Shown: positions 1 to 9,180, numbered from the stretch's first letter. The stretch is DNA of 64,000 nt from Promicromonospora thailandica (GCF_024171955.1 NZ_JAMTCS010000010.1:124001-188000); one strand, 5' to 3'. Notes: a model not told the origin generated them from the letters alone. Translations and numbers: made by a program.

Positions 1-872
1 ACACCCGCCGCGATCATGCCCGTGGCGACGAGGGTGACCGGTGTCGTCCGCGCCTGCGCCCGGTTGCCCACGGCCTGCGCGCCCGCCGGGCCCGTCAGCG
101 GCATCGTCGCCCGGCGGCGTGCCTTGGCCGCCCACGCCCGGCCGTCGACGGCCGCGAACGACCCCGTCAGCGTGCGGGCCGCGGAGCGCCAGGCCGACGG
201 CGTGTGCGCGCCGAGCGGCACGTGGCCCGCGAGCGGCACCGGCCCGCTGATCGCGGCCGACACCAGGGCGGAACCGTCCGGCAGCCGGACGGGCTCCGGT
301 GTCACCGCGTCGTGCGCGAGCGTCGCGAGCGTGCCCGGCTCGGGCCGGTCGCGCGGGTCCTCGGCCCGGGCGCGGGCCAGCACGGCCCGCAGCGCCTCGT
401 CGGCCTTCGAGTGCAGGCTCGGACCGGGGAAGCCGAGCACCGACTCGATGAGCGTCGCGAGCGAGGTCACGTCGACGGGGTCGTCGCTGTGCTCCGGGAG
501 CGTGACGCGGGGACGCAGCATCGCCGTGCCGTCCGAGCGCAGCAGCACGTCGGTGGGCCGCACGCCACCGTGGACGAGGCCCACGCCGTGCAGGGCGGCC
601 AGCGCCTGGGCGATCGCGACGGTGACACCGGCGCCCTCGGCGGGCGTCAGGGGACCCCGCGAGCCGACCGCGGTGGGCAGGTCGACGGCACCCGTGCGCG
701 AGAGGCGTACGTCCAGGTTGTCCGGACCGTTCGGCGAGATGGCGATGAGCGGCACCAGGTGGGGGTGGTCCAGTGTCGCGAGGGTGTCGAGGCGGCGCAC
801 CAGGTGGGCGCGCGCCGCGGCGTCCGTGGGGACGGCTACGCGGACCAGTTCCGCTGATTCGATGTAGTGCAC
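1..872 (-). CDS. Protein kinase-like (pseudokinase) protein, 3' end outside window
   Basis: The minus-strand frame from GTG at 872 stays open to the window edge (about 290 codons), so the C-terminus is missing. It reads like the C-lobe of a Ser/Thr kinase: a hydrophobic helix ending LAALHGVGLVHGGVRPTDVLL lies where HRDLKPxN should be. The Asp of HRD is Gly and the Asn is Asp, and no VAxK lysine or DFG is visible, so catalysis is doubtful. Position 872 is the only good start: the frame closes upstream at a stop (909-911) and GGAG lies 12 nt before. Residues beyond about 170 resemble an alanine-rich linker. The function is unknown; regulatory pseudokinase is an inference. Confidence 0.6.
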   Translation of the reverse strand, partial: MHYIESAELVRVAVPTDAAARAHLVRRLDTLATLDHPHLVPLIAISPNGPDNLDVRLSRTGAVDLPTAVGSRGPLTPAEGAGVTVAIAQALAALHGVGLVHGGVRPTDVLLRSDGTAMLRPRVTLPEHSDDPVDVTSLATLIESVLGFPGPSLHSKADEALRAVLARARAEDPRDRPEPGTLATLAHDAVTPEPVRLPDGSALVSAAISGPVPLAGHVPLGAHTPSAWRSAARTLTGSFAAVDGRAWAAKARRRATMPLTGPAGAQAVGNRAQARTTPVTLVATGMIAAG

Positions 873-1010
873 CGGATCATGAGAACTCCGTGACCCGGGC
901 CGCGCCCTTTATCCCCAGGATTTGCCGAATCGGCTCCCGTGTGAGTGAACTGACCGGATGCCTTGACCTGGCACGGGGCCGTGCGGTATGCGAACGGCTC
1001 ACAGGCCGGC

Positions 1011-2111
1011 TCACACGTCGATGAGCCGGCCCTCCCGGGCGGACAGCCGCGCCGCGTCCAGGACCTCCGCGGTGCGGACGGCGTCCGCCGGGTCGACGGG
1101 CACCTCGGCCTCGTCCGCCAGCCACTGCGCGACCGCGGTGTAGAAGTCCTCGTGGCCGCCGCGCGGGCGGGGCACCGGTGTGCGCTCCCGCCCGCGGACG
1201 AGCCAGCCGTGGGTCCCGTCGGGCTGGTCGGCGTCGAGCACGTCGAAGGGTGAGGCGTCGCCCTCGAACGAGTTCACGAGGTAGGCGCCGCCGTCGCCGA
1301 GCACCCGGGTGCGCGGGCCGGGGGCACCCACGAGGGAGCCAGCCCAGAGCCGCGACACCACTCCCTTGGCGGGCGGCTCGGCGCCGAACAGGACGTCGGC
1401 GCCGGTGGCCCGCCCCGGGACGGCCCCGAGGCGGTTGCCCTGCTCGGTTCCGGGGGCCGCGTGGTGCAGCACGAGGAAGACGTCGTCCTCGGTGGGCGTG
1501 GACAGGGCGCGGGTCTCGGCGTAGACCGCCACGACCGGGCCGAAGAGCTGCGTCGCCGAGTCGACCAGGTGCGGGCCGAGGTCGAGCAGGAGGCCGCCGC
1601 CCACGACGTCGTTCTCCTTCCAGCGCTGCTGCGGCTTGGGCCGCCACCGCTCCCAGTGCCGCTCGAAGGTGTGGACGGTGCCGAGGTCGCCGCGGCGCAG
1701 CAGCGCGGAGAGGGTGAGCTGCTCCGGGTCCCAGCGCCGGTTGTGGAACACCGTGAACGGCGTGCCCGCGGCCGACGCGGCCTCGACCACCCGCCGCGCC
1801 TCGGCCGCCGTGGTCCCGATCGGCTTGTCCAGCACGAAGGGCTTGCCCGCCAGGGAGACCGCGGCGGCGTGCTCGGCGTGCAGGGCGGACGGGCTGGCGA
1901 CGACCACCAGGTCGTAGAGCCCGGGCTCGCCGAGCATGCCCGGCAGGTCGTTGAACAGGCGGGCACCGGGCCAGTCGCCGGCGGCCTGGACCCGTCGCCC
2001 CGGGTCCCGGGCGACGACGGCGGTCACCGTCATCCCCGCCGCTCGCACCAGGCGGGCGTGGATCTGCCTGCCCGCACCTCCGTAGCCGACGATCCCGATC
2101 CGAAGTGCCAT
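1011..2111 (-). CDS. Gfo/Idh/MocA family NAD(P)-dependent oxidoreductase
   Basis: A 366-residue protein. The N-terminal Rossmann fold starts at once (RIGIVGYGGAGRQIHARLV), and the EKP-like signature is seen as VLDKPIGTT at about residues 92-100. That Lys-Pro is the usual substrate/cofactor contact of the family. The C-terminal half is the mixed alpha/beta domain with the GGGLLLDLGPHLVD motif, whose His is the family's typical catalytic base. Substrate is not predictable; relatives act on sugars, inositols and biliverdin. ATG at 2120 (three residues longer) is an equally possible start. A TACGCT box about 50 nt upstream on the minus strand could be its -10. The gene stands alone, divergent from the nuclease gene. 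Confidence 0.85.
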   Translation of the reverse strand: MALRIGIVGYGGAGRQIHARLVRAAGMTVTAVVARDPGRRVQAAGDWPGARLFNDLPGMLGEPGLYDLVVVASPSALHAEHAAAVSLAGKPFVLDKPIGTTAAEARRVVEAASAAGTPFTVFHNRRWDPEQLTLSALLRRGDLGTVHTFERHWERWRPKPQQRWKENDVVGGGLLLDLGPHLVDSATQLFGPVVAVYAETRALSTPTEDDVFLVLHHAAPGTEQGNRLGAVPGRATGADVLFGAEPPAKGVVSRLWAGSLVGAPGPRTRVLGDGGAYLVNSFEGDASPFDVLDADQPDGTHGWLVRGRERTPVPRPRGGHEDFYTAVAQWLADEAEVPVDPADAVRTAEVLDAARLSAREGRLIDV

Positions 2112-2256
2112 GGGCCCCATGGTGCCCCGCGCGGCCCCGGGACGCGAGGTCGCGAACCGGCGCGGGGAGACGAGCGTACTGGTCAGCGCGTGAACTGGCG
2201 TAACACAACTCTGGCACACTTGCGCAAGCAGTGCGTTTCATACTTTCTCAGTCTTT

Positions 2257-2276
2257 GTCCGGCCATATGTCCGGAC
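2257..2276. promoter_or_regulatory. Near-perfect palindrome upstream of the nuclease gene
   Basis: GTCCGG, an 8-base spacer centred on CATATG, then CCGGAC. It lies 27 nt before the GTG of the secreted nuclease, just downstream of a CATACTTT -10-like element. It could be an operator; no regulator gene is adjacent. Confidence 0.3.
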
Positions 2277-2302
2277 GCACCGGCCGACAGAATGAGGGGC
2301 TC

Positions 2303-3019
2303 GTGTCCGCCACAGCCAAGAAGAAGCCCAGCCAGAAGCGCAGGACCCTGCAGCTCGTGCTCGTCGTCGTCGCCGCGCTCGTGCTCGCCGGGAACTTCGT
2401 CGTCAAGTCCCTGGGCGAGGACGTCGCACCCGCCGAGGGCGCCGAGGGTACGGCGCTCGCGACGCTGGAGTCGCTGACCGTGCAGGAAGCCGCCACCGAC
2501 GCCGGTTACGACCGCGAGTCCGACTTCGGTACAGCATGGCAGGACGTCGACAAGAACGGGTGCGACACGCGCAACGACATGCTGCAGCGTGACCTGGAGG
2601 ACATCGAGTTCTCCTCCGGCGACACCTGCCAGGTCGCGTCCGGCACGCTGGACGACCCGTACACCGGCGAGACCATCGCGTTCGAGCGCGGCGAGAACTC
2701 GGGCGACGTGCAGATCGACCACGTCGTGGCGCTGAAGAACGCGTGGATCACCGGCGCGGCGGACTGGGACAAGGCCAAGCGCGTCCAGATCGCCAACGAC
2801 CCGCTCAACCTCGTCGCCTCGGACGGCCCCGCCAACATGGGCAAGGGCGCGAAGGACGCCTCCGAGTGGCTGCCCGACAACCAGGCCTACCGCTGCGAGT
2901 ACGTGGCACGGCAGATCGCGGTCAAGGTCAAGTACGAGCTGTGGGTCACGCCCGCCGAGCGCGACGCCATGACCGACGTCCTGGCGACCTGCCCGTCGGA
3001 GCCCGTCCCGGCGTCCTGA
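2303..3019 (+). CDS. Secreted or membrane-anchored HNH-type nuclease (DUF1524/GmrSD C-terminal fold)
   Basis: A 238-residue protein from GTG at 2303, preceded by GAGGGG. A lysine-rich start and a hydrophobic segment (residues about 15-33) form a signal peptide or anchor. The C-terminal half carries the DUF1524 signature: [12 protein letters not shown] (the DHxxAL metal/catalytic histidine motif), then NDPLNLV and a KDASEWLP block, and ends in a [13 protein letters not shown] helix. Proteins of this type are common exported nucleases of actinobacteria, so degradation of external DNA is the likely role. Two cysteine pairs (CDTRND...DTCQV and YRCEY...TCPSEP) fit disulfides in an exported protein. 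An upstream in-frame ATG (2267) is less likely because it lacks a ribosome binding site. Confidence 0.85.
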   Translation: MSATAKKKPSQKRRTLQLVLVVVAALVLAGNFVVKSLGEDVAPAEGAEGTALATLESLTVQEAATDAGYDRESDFGTAWQDVDKNGCDTRNDMLQRDLEDIEFSSGDTCQVASGTLDDPYTGETIAFERGENSGDVQIDHVVALKNAWITGAADWDKAKRVQIANDPLNLVASDGPANMGKGAKDASEWLPDNQAYRCEYVARQIAVKVKYELWVTPAERDAMTDVLATCPSEPVPAS

Positions 3020-3024
3020 CCCCG

Positions 3025-3068
3025 GCCCGCCCCCGCGACCCGCTCCCCGGCCCGCGGCGGGGGGCGGG
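3025..3068 (+). terminator. GC hairpin after the nuclease gene
   Basis: Left arm CCCGCCCCCGC and right arm GCGGGGGGCGGG (one bulge), no T-tract. It lies directly before the lipB -10 box, so it may insulate lipB from readthrough. Confidence 0.5.
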
Positions 3069-3070
3069 TC

Positions 3071-3076
3071 TACGCT
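3071..3076 (+). promoter_or_regulatory. -10 box of lipB, leaderless arrangement
   Basis: TACGCT, then seven bases, then ATG 3084. With a start point 6-7 nt after the hexamer the transcript would begin at the start codon; there is no Shine-Dalgarno sequence. Confidence 0.55.
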
Positions 3077-3083
3077 TGCGGCC

Positions 3084-3767
3084 ATGGACATGCGACACCT
3101 CACCGGGCACGTCGAGTACCACGCGGGCTGGGACCTGCAGCGCCGCACGCACGAGTCGGTCCGCACGGAGAACCTGGGCGACACCGTCTTCTTCCTGGAG
3201 CACGTGTCCGTCTACACCGCGGGCGCGCGCACGAACCGGGCCGAGTACCCCACCGACGGCACCGAGGTCGTCAAGGTGGACCGCGGCGGCAAGATCACGT
3301 GGCACGGGCCGGGCCAGATCGTGGCCTACCCGATCATCAGGCTGGCCAAGCCGTTCGACGTCGTCGAGTACGTCCGCACGCTGGAGCAGGCCGTCATGGA
3401 CGTCTGCGCCACGCTGGGCCTCGAGACCATGCGCGTCGAGGGGCGCTCGGGCGTGTGGGTCGCCGCCGACCCCGCGGACGCGCCCGACCCGCGGCTCGAG
3501 CGCAAGGTCTGCGCCATCGGGGCGCGGGTGGCCAAGGGCGTCACGATGCACGGGCTGGCCCTGAACTGCGACGCCGACCTCACCGCCTTCGACCGGATCG
3601 TGCCGTGCGGCATCCCCGCGGAGGACGCCGACGTCACCTCGCTGACCGCCGAGCTCGGGCGCCGCGTGACCGTCGACGAGGTGCGCCCGCTGCTCGAGGC
3701 CGCCCTGGCCGACCGGCTCGCGCCGCTGCTGGCCCGCACCGCGGAGGCGGTCCCCGCCCCCGCGTGA
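3084..3767 (+). CDS. lipB: Octanoyl-[acyl-carrier-protein]:protein N-octanoyltransferase
   Basis: A 227-residue LipB. It moves octanoyl groups from acyl carrier protein to lipoyl domains of 2-oxoacid dehydrogenases and the glycine cleavage H protein, the first step of lipoate synthesis. The family signature [16 protein letters not shown] lies at residues 68-83. The catalytic pair is visible: Lys141 ([11 protein letters not shown]) and Cys175 (RIVPCGI), matching the Cys/Lys dyad known from the M. tuberculosis enzyme. lipA, the sulfur-insertion enzyme, follows 93 nt later on the same strand. Length is normal for the family. Confidence 0.97.
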   Translation: MDMRHLTGHVEYHAGWDLQRRTHESVRTENLGDTVFFLEHVSVYTAGARTNRAEYPTDGTEVVKVDRGGKITWHGPGQIVAYPIIRLAKPFDVVEYVRTLEQAVMDVCATLGLETMRVEGRSGVWVAADPADAPDPRLERKVCAIGARVAKGVTMHGLALNCDADLTAFDRIVPCGIPAEDADVTSLTAELGRRVTVDEVRPLLEAALADRLAPLLARTAEAVPAPA

Positions 3768-3860
3768 CGAACGCCACTGCCCGCCCGGAGGACCACCGTT
3801 CGCCGTCGGGCACCCGAGGCATAGGCTGGGCGAACCCGCTGACCTGGGAAGGGAATCTGC

Positions 3861-4862
3861 GTGACCATCGCACCTGAAGGCCGACGCATGTTGCGCATCG
3901 AGGCGCGCAACGCGGCCACACCCATCGAGAAGAAGCCCGAGTGGATCAAGACCCGGGCGGTGATGGGCCCCGAGTACCGCGACATGAAATCGCTCGTCAA
4001 GGGTGAGGGCCTGCACACGGTCTGCGAGGAGGCCGGCTGTCCCAACATCTTCGAGTGCTGGGAGGACCGCGAGGCCACCTTCCTCATCGGCGGCGACCAG
4101 TGCACGCGCCGCTGCGACTTCTGCCAGATCGACACGGGCAAGCCGGCCGACTTCGACAAGGACGAGCCGCGCCGCGTCGCCGAGTCCGTGCGGACCATGG
4201 GCCTGAAGTACTCGACCGTCACGGGCGTGGCCCGCGACGACCTGGCCGACGGCGGCGCCTGGCTCTACGCCGAGACCGTGCGCCAGATCCACGCGCTGAA
4301 CCCCGGTACCGGCGTCGAGCTCCTGATCCCGGACTTCAACGCGATCCCCGAGCTGCTCGACGCCGTCAACGAGTCGCGCCCCGAGGTGCTCGCGCACAAC
4401 GTGGAGACCGTGCCGCGCATCTTCAAGCAGATCCGCCCTGCGTTCACCTACGAGCGGTCGCTCTCGGTCATCACCCGGGCGCGCGACGCCGGCCTCGTCA
4501 CCAAGTCCAACCTCATCCTCGGCATGGGCGAGACGATCGACGAGGTCAAGCAGGCGCTGCAGGACCTGCACGACGCCGGTTGCGACATCATCACGATCAC
4601 GCAGTACCTGCGCCCGTCCCTGCGCCACCACCCGGTGGACCGCTGGGTGCGGCCCGAGGAGTTCGTGGAGCTGTCCGAGGCCGCGGAGGAGATCGGCTTC
4701 CTCGGCGTCATGGCGGGGCCGCTGGTGCGTTCGTCGTACCGCGCGGGCCGGCTGTGGGGCCAGGCGATGACGAAGCACGGCCGGGCCATCCCGGAGGCGC
4801 TCTCGCACCTCGCCCAGCCCACGACCTCCCGTCAGGAGGCGGCGAGCCTGCTGGCTCGCTGA
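3861..4862 (+). CDS. lipA: Lipoyl synthase (radical SAM)
   Basis: A 333-residue lipoyl synthase, inserting two sulfurs into the octanoyl chain made by LipB. Both iron-sulfur sites are seen: auxiliary-cluster cysteines 55, 60 and 66 ([14 protein letters not shown]) and the radical-SAM CxxxCxxC cysteines 81, 85 and 88 (CTRRCDFC). The C-terminal RSSYRAG block holds the serine that ligates the auxiliary cluster in known structures. Start is GTG 3861 with GGGAAGGGAA eleven bases upstream. A TAGGCT -10-like hexamer (3821-3826) suggests its own promoter in addition to readthrough from lipB. Confidence 0.98.
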   Translation: MTIAPEGRRMLRIEARNAATPIEKKPEWIKTRAVMGPEYRDMKSLVKGEGLHTVCEEAGCPNIFECWEDREATFLIGGDQCTRRCDFCQIDTGKPADFDKDEPRRVAESVRTMGLKYSTVTGVARDDLADGGAWLYAETVRQIHALNPGTGVELLIPDFNAIPELLDAVNESRPEVLAHNVETVPRIFKQIRPAFTYERSLSVITRARDAGLVTKSNLILGMGETIDEVKQALQDLHDAGCDIITITQYLRPSLRHHPVDRWVRPEEFVELSEAAEEIGFLGVMAGPLVRSSYRAGRLWGQAMTKHGRAIPEALSHLAQPTTSRQEAASLLAR

Positions 4863-4890
4863 TCCGGCAACCGAAGCGGTCTCGGCACAC

Positions 4891-4896
4891 TAGAAT
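4891..4896 (+). promoter_or_regulatory. -10 box of the DUF4191 gene
   Basis: TAGAAT followed by eight bases and ATG 4905. This decides against the alternative in-frame TTG at 4896, which would overlap the hexamer. Confidence 0.5.
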
Positions 4897-4904
4897 TGAC
4901 GACC

Positions 4905-5642
4905 ATGGCCAGAACCTCGTCCGGCGGCGACGCGCGCAACGACGCGCCCGCCGCCCAGCAGAAGAAGCCCAAGAAGCGCCGCTGGTATCACCAGCTGTGG
5001 GACGTCTACCAGATGACCCGCAAGCAGAACCCGCTCGTCACCTGGTGGATGCTCGCCGCGTTCATCGGTGTCGTGGCGGTGGCGCTGCTCATCGGCGTGC
5101 TGACGGGTCCCTGGATCTACGCGCTGGTCATCGGTGTGCCGTTCGCGGTGCTCGCGGCGATGTTCATCCTGTCGCGCAGCGCCGAGAAGGCCGCGTACAC
5201 GCAGATCGCCGGGCAGCCGGGGGCCGCACGCGCGGCCCTCGGCACGGTGCGCGGCGGCTGGACCTTCGAGGACGAGCCCGTCGCGGTCGACGCCCGCAAC
5301 CAGGACTTCGTCTTCCGTGGCGTGGGCCGGGCCGGCGTGGTGCTCGTCTCCGAGGGCCCGCCGCACCGCGTGGGGCGGCTCCTGGACCAGGAGCGCAAGA
5401 AGGTCACCCGCATCCTGTCCAACGTGCCCGTGACCGTGATCCAGTGCGGCGACGCCGAGGGGCAGGTGCCGCTCACCAAGGTGGCGCGCTCCGTCACCCG
5501 CCTCAAGTCGACCCTCACCCGGGCCGAGGTCTCCGAGGTCAGCAAGCGCCTCAAGGCCATCGGTGGGGTGAAGCTGCCGATCCCGAAGGGCATCGACCCC
5601 ACGCGCGCCCGCCCCGACCGCAAGGGCATGCGCGGTCGCTGA
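4905..5642 (+). CDS. DUF4191 family membrane protein
   Basis: A 245-residue protein with a lysine-rich cytoplasmic N-terminus (QQKKPKKRRWYHQLWDVYQ), two adjacent transmembrane helices at about residues 48-90 and a soluble C-terminal domain. The family sits between lipA and glnA in many actinobacteria (for example near Rv2219 of M. tuberculosis). Its function is not established; the conserved neighbourhood suggests a link to lipoylation or nitrogen metabolism, but that is inference. A strong hairpin follows, so it ends the lip cluster. Confidence 0.85.
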   Translation: MARTSSGGDARNDAPAAQQKKPKKRRWYHQLWDVYQMTRKQNPLVTWWMLAAFIGVVAVALLIGVLTGPWIYALVIGVPFAVLAAMFILSRSAEKAAYTQIAGQPGAARAALGTVRGGWTFEDEPVAVDARNQDFVFRGVGRAGVVLVSEGPPHRVGRLLDQERKKVTRILSNVPVTVIQCGDAEGQVPLTKVARSVTRLKSTLTRAEVSEVSKRLKAIGGVKLPIPKGIDPTRARPDRKGMRGR

Positions 5643-5674
5643 CCCGCGGCGTCGCCGTCCGGCGACCGCACGAC

Positions 5675-5710
5675 GAGAGGGGCGCTCTCCTTCGGGAGGG
5701 CGCCCCTCTC
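5675..5710 (+). terminator. Intrinsic terminator hairpin after the DUF4191 gene
   Basis: 16-base arms (GAGAGGGGCGCTCTCC / GGAGGGCGCCCCTCTC, one G:T-type mismatch) around a TTCG tetraloop, 33 nt after the stop codon. No U-run, as is usual in actinobacteria. Confidence 0.8.
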
Positions 5711-5807
5711 GCGTGCCGTCCGGTGGACGGACGCCGCCGGGCCGGGCCTTGTGAGTTCTGGCACTCTGAGATCGCCGCCGGAGCCTTCACCTGCACATCC
5801 GTCCGCG

Positions 5808-5866
5808 GTTACACGGCCGAGAGGCCGGAGAAACATATCCGCAACAATCAGTAACCCGAGAGAAAC
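5808..5866 (+). promoter_or_regulatory. GlnR-like operator array upstream of glnA1
   Basis: Pentamers lie on an 11-bp period: GTTAC (5808), GAGAG (5819), GAAAC (5830), GCAAC (5841), then GTAAC (5851) and GAAAC (5862). The last pair, GTAAC-N6-GAAAC, fits the GTnAC-N6-GAAAC half-site known for the actinobacterial nitrogen regulator GlnR. The array ends at the presumed -35 region; a TAAGTT -10 lies at 5877-5882. It probably sets glnA1 expression according to nitrogen supply. Confidence 0.65.
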
Positions 5867-5972
5867 CACCTGCCCATAAGTTCGTGGCGATCCGCGAGCG
5901 ATCGTTCCCGGCTCGTCCGGCGCGCGGTCCGACGGACTCCCCCTGGACTTATCGAGCGAGCAAGGAGCGCAG

Positions 5973-7397
5973 ATGTTCAAGAACGCCGAGGAGGCGATCG
6001 CCTTCACCCGCAACGAGGGGGTGGAGTTCGTCGACGTCCGGTTTATCGACCTGCCGGGCGTCACGCAGCACTTCAACATCCCGGTCGAGCAGTTCGACGA
6101 GGACGCCTTCAGCGAGGGCCTCATGTTCGACGGCTCGTCGATCCGCGGTTTCCAGGCGATCCACGAGTCCGACATGAAGCTCGTGCCGGACGTCACGACG
6201 GCGTTCATCGACCCGTTCCGCAAGGCGAAGACCCTGATCGTGAACTTCTCGATCGTGGACCCGTTCACGGGTGACGCCTACGCTCGCGACCCGCGCAACA
6301 TCGCCGCCAAGGCCGAGGCGTACCTGCGGTCGACCGGCATCGCCGACACCGTCTTCTTCGGCCCCGAGGCCGAGTTCTACATCTTCGACGACGTGCGCTT
6401 CAAGACCGCGTCGAACGAGAGCTTCTACTCCATCGACTCCGTCGAGGCCGCGTGGAACACCGGCCGCGCGGAGGAGGGTGGCAACCTCGGGTACAAGACC
6501 CGCTACAAGGGCGGCTACTTCCCCACCTCGCCGAGCGACCGCTTCGCGGACCTGCGCGACGACATGGTCAAGATCCTCGGCCAGGTCGGCCTCTCCGTCG
6601 AGCGTGCGCACCACGAGGTGGGCACCGCCGGCCAGCAGGAGATCAACTACAAGTTCAACACCCTGCTGCACGCCGCCGACGACCTGATGAAGTTCAAGTA
6701 CGTCATCAAGAACGTCGCGTTCGAGGCCGGCAAGTCGGCCACGTTCATGCCGAAGCCGATCTTCGGTGACAACGGCTCGGGCATGCACTCGCACCAGTCG
6801 CTCTGGAAGAACGGCGAGCCGCTGTTCTACGACGAGAAGGGCTACGGCGGCCTGTCCGACCTCGCCCGCTGGTACATCGGCGGCCTGCTCAAGCACGCCC
6901 CGTCGCTGCTGGCCTTCACGAACCCGTCGGTGAACTCCTACCACCGCCTGGTGCCGGGCTTCGAGGCCCCCGTGAACCTGGTCTACTCGGCCCGTAACCG
7001 CTCGGCGTCGATCCGCATCCCGATCACGGGTACCTCGCCGAAGGCCAAGCGCATCGAGTTCCGCGCGCCCGACCCGTCGTCGAACCCGTACCTGGCGTTC
7101 TCCGCGATGCTGATGGCCGGCCTGGACGGCATCAAGAACCGCATCGAGCCGCCGGCCCCGGTCGACAAGGACCTGTACGAGCTGCCCCCGGAGGAGCACG
7201 CGCAGATCGCCCAGGTGCCGACGTCGCTCGACGGCGTGCTCAACGCCCTCGAGGCCGACCACGAGTACCTCACCGCCGGTGACGTGTTCACCGAGGACCT
7301 GATCGAGACCTGGATCGCGTACAAGCGCGAGAACGAGATCGACCCGATCCGCCTGCGGCCGCACCCGCACGAGTTCGAGATGTACTACGACATCTGA
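5973..7397 (+). CDS. glnA1: Glutamine synthetase, type I (adenylylation-regulated)
   Basis: A 474-residue GSI, making glutamine from glutamate, ammonia and ATP in the cytoplasm as a dodecamer. Signatures: FDGSSIRGF at residues 50-58, the EAEFYIFD metal-binding block, [16 protein letters not shown], and [13 protein letters not shown]. The adenylylation tyrosine is present as Tyr402 in DLYELPPEE, the site that GlnE (11941-15303) modifies. Ribosome binding site AAGGAG precedes the ATG. The GlnR-like array at 5808-5866 gives nitrogen control. The gene ends before an inverted-repeat element that faces the convergent HIT gene. Confidence 0.98.
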   Translation: MFKNAEEAIAFTRNEGVEFVDVRFIDLPGVTQHFNIPVEQFDEDAFSEGLMFDGSSIRGFQAIHESDMKLVPDVTTAFIDPFRKAKTLIVNFSIVDPFTGDAYARDPRNIAAKAEAYLRSTGIADTVFFGPEAEFYIFDDVRFKTASNESFYSIDSVEAAWNTGRAEEGGNLGYKTRYKGGYFPTSPSDRFADLRDDMVKILGQVGLSVERAHHEVGTAGQQEINYKFNTLLHAADDLMKFKYVIKNVAFEAGKSATFMPKPIFGDNGSGMHSHQSLWKNGEPLFYDEKGYGGLSDLARWYIGGLLKHAPSLLAFTNPSVNSYHRLVPGFEAPVNLVYSARNRSASIRIPITGTSPKAKRIEFRAPDPSSNPYLAFSAMLMAGLDGIKNRIEPPAPVDKDLYELPPEEHAQIAQVPTSLDGVLNALEADHEYLTAGDVFTEDLIETWIAYKRENEIDPIRLRPHPHEFEMYYDI

Positions 7398-7701
7398 CAG
7401 CCGGTCCCCCCGTGGCCTGCTGAGATGTGCCGAAACGGCGGCTGACCTGCACTTTCGTCTCGCGACGTGGTGCGGCGTCGGCCGCCGTTCCGCGTCGTCC
7501 CGGGGGTCGCGGTCGACGCTGGCCAGGTGCTCGCCGCCGTCGGCCCCCGCCGATCCCTTTCGAGACCGAGGTTGCTTCGCTTTGAGGGCGCGCAAAGCGA
7601 AGCAACCTCGGTCTCGAAGGTGAGCAGCGAGGCTGAGGACCGATGATGGGCGCCCCACCTGTCGATTGCTCAGGGTTCGGGGTCCAGCCGCTCGACGGCT
7701 C
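7398..7701. other. Intergenic region between glnA1 and the HIT gene
   Basis: 304 bases between two converging genes. It holds the perfect palindromic element at 7559-7618. The remainder (7398-7558) shows a weak long-range inverted repeat (AAACGGCGGC / GCCGCCGTT) and no convincing gene. Confidence 0.6.
7559..7618. repeat. Palindromic repeat copy 1 (perfect 26-bp arms)
   Basis: Left arm 7559-7584 and right arm 7593-7618 are perfect reverse complements around an 8-base loop. The core is CGAGGTTGCTTCGCTTTG and its complement. Two diverged copies lie at 9122-9180 and 11204-11262. It may act as a bidirectional terminator between converging genes, or be a small non-autonomous mobile (REP/MITE-like) element. 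Confidence 0.85.
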
Positions 7702-8133
7702 CTAGCCCGCTCGTTCCACAGCGTCGCGCAGGCGCTTGCCCACCGACCGGATCACATTAGGGTCGCCCGGCGTCGGCGTCCACATGCCCTGGATCGTGTC
7801 GTCCAGGTACCGCGGCAGCACGTGCAGGTGCACGTGGAACACCGTCTGCCCCGCCACCGGCCGCGTGGCGTGGACGAGGTTCACGCCGTCGGCGCCGAGC
7901 ACCCCCACGACGCGCCGCGCCATGCGCTGCGCCGTCCGGGCCGACGCCGCGAGGTCGTCCGACGGCACGTCGAGCAGGTCCGTCGCGTGTGCCTTCGGGA
8001 TCACCAGCAGATGCCCGGGCGCGGCCGGGGCGATGTTCATGAAGGCGAGCGTCCGATCGTCCTCGTGGACGATCGTGCTCGGCGCGGCGCCCGCGACGAT
8101 CTGGCAGAAGATGCAGTCCTGTGGTGACGGCAT
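7702..8133 (-). CDS. HIT family nucleotide-binding hydrolase
   Basis: A 143-residue HIT (histidine triad) protein. The triad HVHLHVLPR lies near residues 107-115, and the N-terminal CIFCQIVAG is the usual start, with two cysteines that bind zinc in some members. Such proteins hydrolyse nucleoside phosphoramidates or dinucleoside polyphosphates; the exact substrate is unknown. ATG at 8133 has a TACTGT -10 box six bases upstream (8140-8145), implying a leaderless transcript. It converges on glnA1. Confidence 0.92.
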   Translation of the reverse strand: MPSPQDCIFCQIVAGAAPSTIVHEDDRTLAFMNIAPAAPGHLLVIPKAHATDLLDVPSDDLAASARTAQRMARRVVGVLGADGVNLVHATRPVAGQTVFHVHLHVLPRYLDDTIQGMWTPTPGDPNVIRSVGKRLRDAVERAG

Positions 8134-8139
8134 GGGCAG

Positions 8140-8145
8140 ACAGTA
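8140..8145 (-). promoter_or_regulatory. -10 box of the HIT gene, leaderless
   Basis: TACTGT on the minus strand, six bases before ATG 8133. Confidence 0.5.
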
Positions 8146-8243
8146 CCGGCTCCGCTCTGCTGCTTCAGGGATGATCCAAGCCAGGCCGCATCCTTCGTGG
8201 CTGCACGGTCGCGAGTGCTCTGCGGACGGTCGACGATGCTCGG

Positions 8244-9104
8244 ATGGAACACAAACCGGCCACGGTCCGCATCCTCACGATGAACGTGTTCGGTCCCGGC
8301 AATCCCGACTGGGAACGGCGTCGTCGGCTGCTTGGCCGGACGCTGCGCGAACTCGACGCCGACGTCGTCGCGCTGCAGGAGGTCCCCGTGGATGCACCTG
8401 ACGTCCTCGCCGAGCTGACCGGTCCGGAGTACCACTTCGCACACTTCTCCCACCATTCCCACGACGGTGTCGCAGGCACCGTGGCGACCCGATGGCCACA
8501 CCGCGTCGTGGCAGAGCTCGACCTGCGCCTCACCGAGCGTGCCCGGTCGACCCTTCCCTGGTGCGCCGCACTTCTGATCGAGCTGGACACCCCGCTGGGG
8601 AAGATGGTCGTCACGCACCACAAGCCGAGCTGGCCGCTTCCGTTCGAGCTCGAGCGCGAACGGCAGGCCCTGCTCGTCGCGGGCTTCCTGGAAGATCACC
8701 TCGTCGGCCGGGACGAAGCCCATGCCGTCGTGCTGGGTGACTTCGACGCCGCGCCGGACTCGGCGAGCATGCGGTTCTGGCGGGGCCGGAGCGTCGTCCA
8801 GGACGTGAGCGTCTGCTACCAGGACGCCTGGGAGTACGCCCACCCCGGAGCTCCCGGCATCACGTTCGACCTGGCCAACCCTCTCGTACGGGACGGGGAG
8901 CTGGGAACGGCTGTCTCGCGCCAGATCGACCACATCCTGGTGCGTAGCGGCCTGCACGGACCGACGCTGCGGGTGGCAGACTGCCACCTGGTGCTGGACG
9001 CACCTGTCGACGGTGTGTGGGCAAGCGACCACTACGGGGTGGTTGCCGACCTCGTGGCACCGCCGAATCAGGTCGAAGGCCGTGTCGCCTCCCCCGCCAC
9101 ATGA
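8244..9104 (+). CDS. Endonuclease/exonuclease/phosphatase (EEP) family protein
   Basis: A 286-residue member of the EEP superfamily, Mg-dependent phosphodiesterases acting on nucleic acids or phosphoesters. The motifs appear in order: RILTMNVFG (Asn), VVALQEV (catalytic Glu), VTHHKPSW, LGDFDAAPDS (usually GDFNA; the Asn is Asp here) and SDHYGVVADL (catalytic Asp-His). There is no signal peptide, so it is probably cytoplasmic. The last ~15 residues are not conserved. Substrate unknown. No clear ribosome binding site is visible before ATG 8244. Confidence 0.85.
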   Translation: MEHKPATVRILTMNVFGPGNPDWERRRRLLGRTLRELDADVVALQEVPVDAPDVLAELTGPEYHFAHFSHHSHDGVAGTVATRWPHRVVAELDLRLTERARSTLPWCAALLIELDTPLGKMVVTHHKPSWPLPFELERERQALLVAGFLEDHLVGRDEAHAVVLGDFDAAPDSASMRFWRGRSVVQDVSVCYQDAWEYAHPGAPGITFDLANPLVRDGELGTAVSRQIDHILVRSGLHGPTLRVADCHLVLDAPVDGVWASDHYGVVADLVAPPNQVEGRVASPAT

Positions 9105-9121
9105 TGTCCGTCCATCCCGCT

Positions 9122-9180
9122 TTCAACCCGAGGTTGCTTCTCTTTGAGGCGTCGCACAGCGAAGCAACCTCGGTCTCGAA
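9122..9180. repeat. Palindromic repeat copy 2 (diverged left arm)
   Basis: Same element as at 7559-7618: the right arm 9155-9180 keeps all but one base, the left arm 9122-9146 has lost several. It lies between the converging EEP and ribosomal-protection genes. Confidence 0.8.

Noticed and set aside
16-867. Long plus-strand ORFs over the first 870 bases
   Set aside because: Serine/arginine-rich shadows of the minus-strand kinase-like gene; no family similarity.
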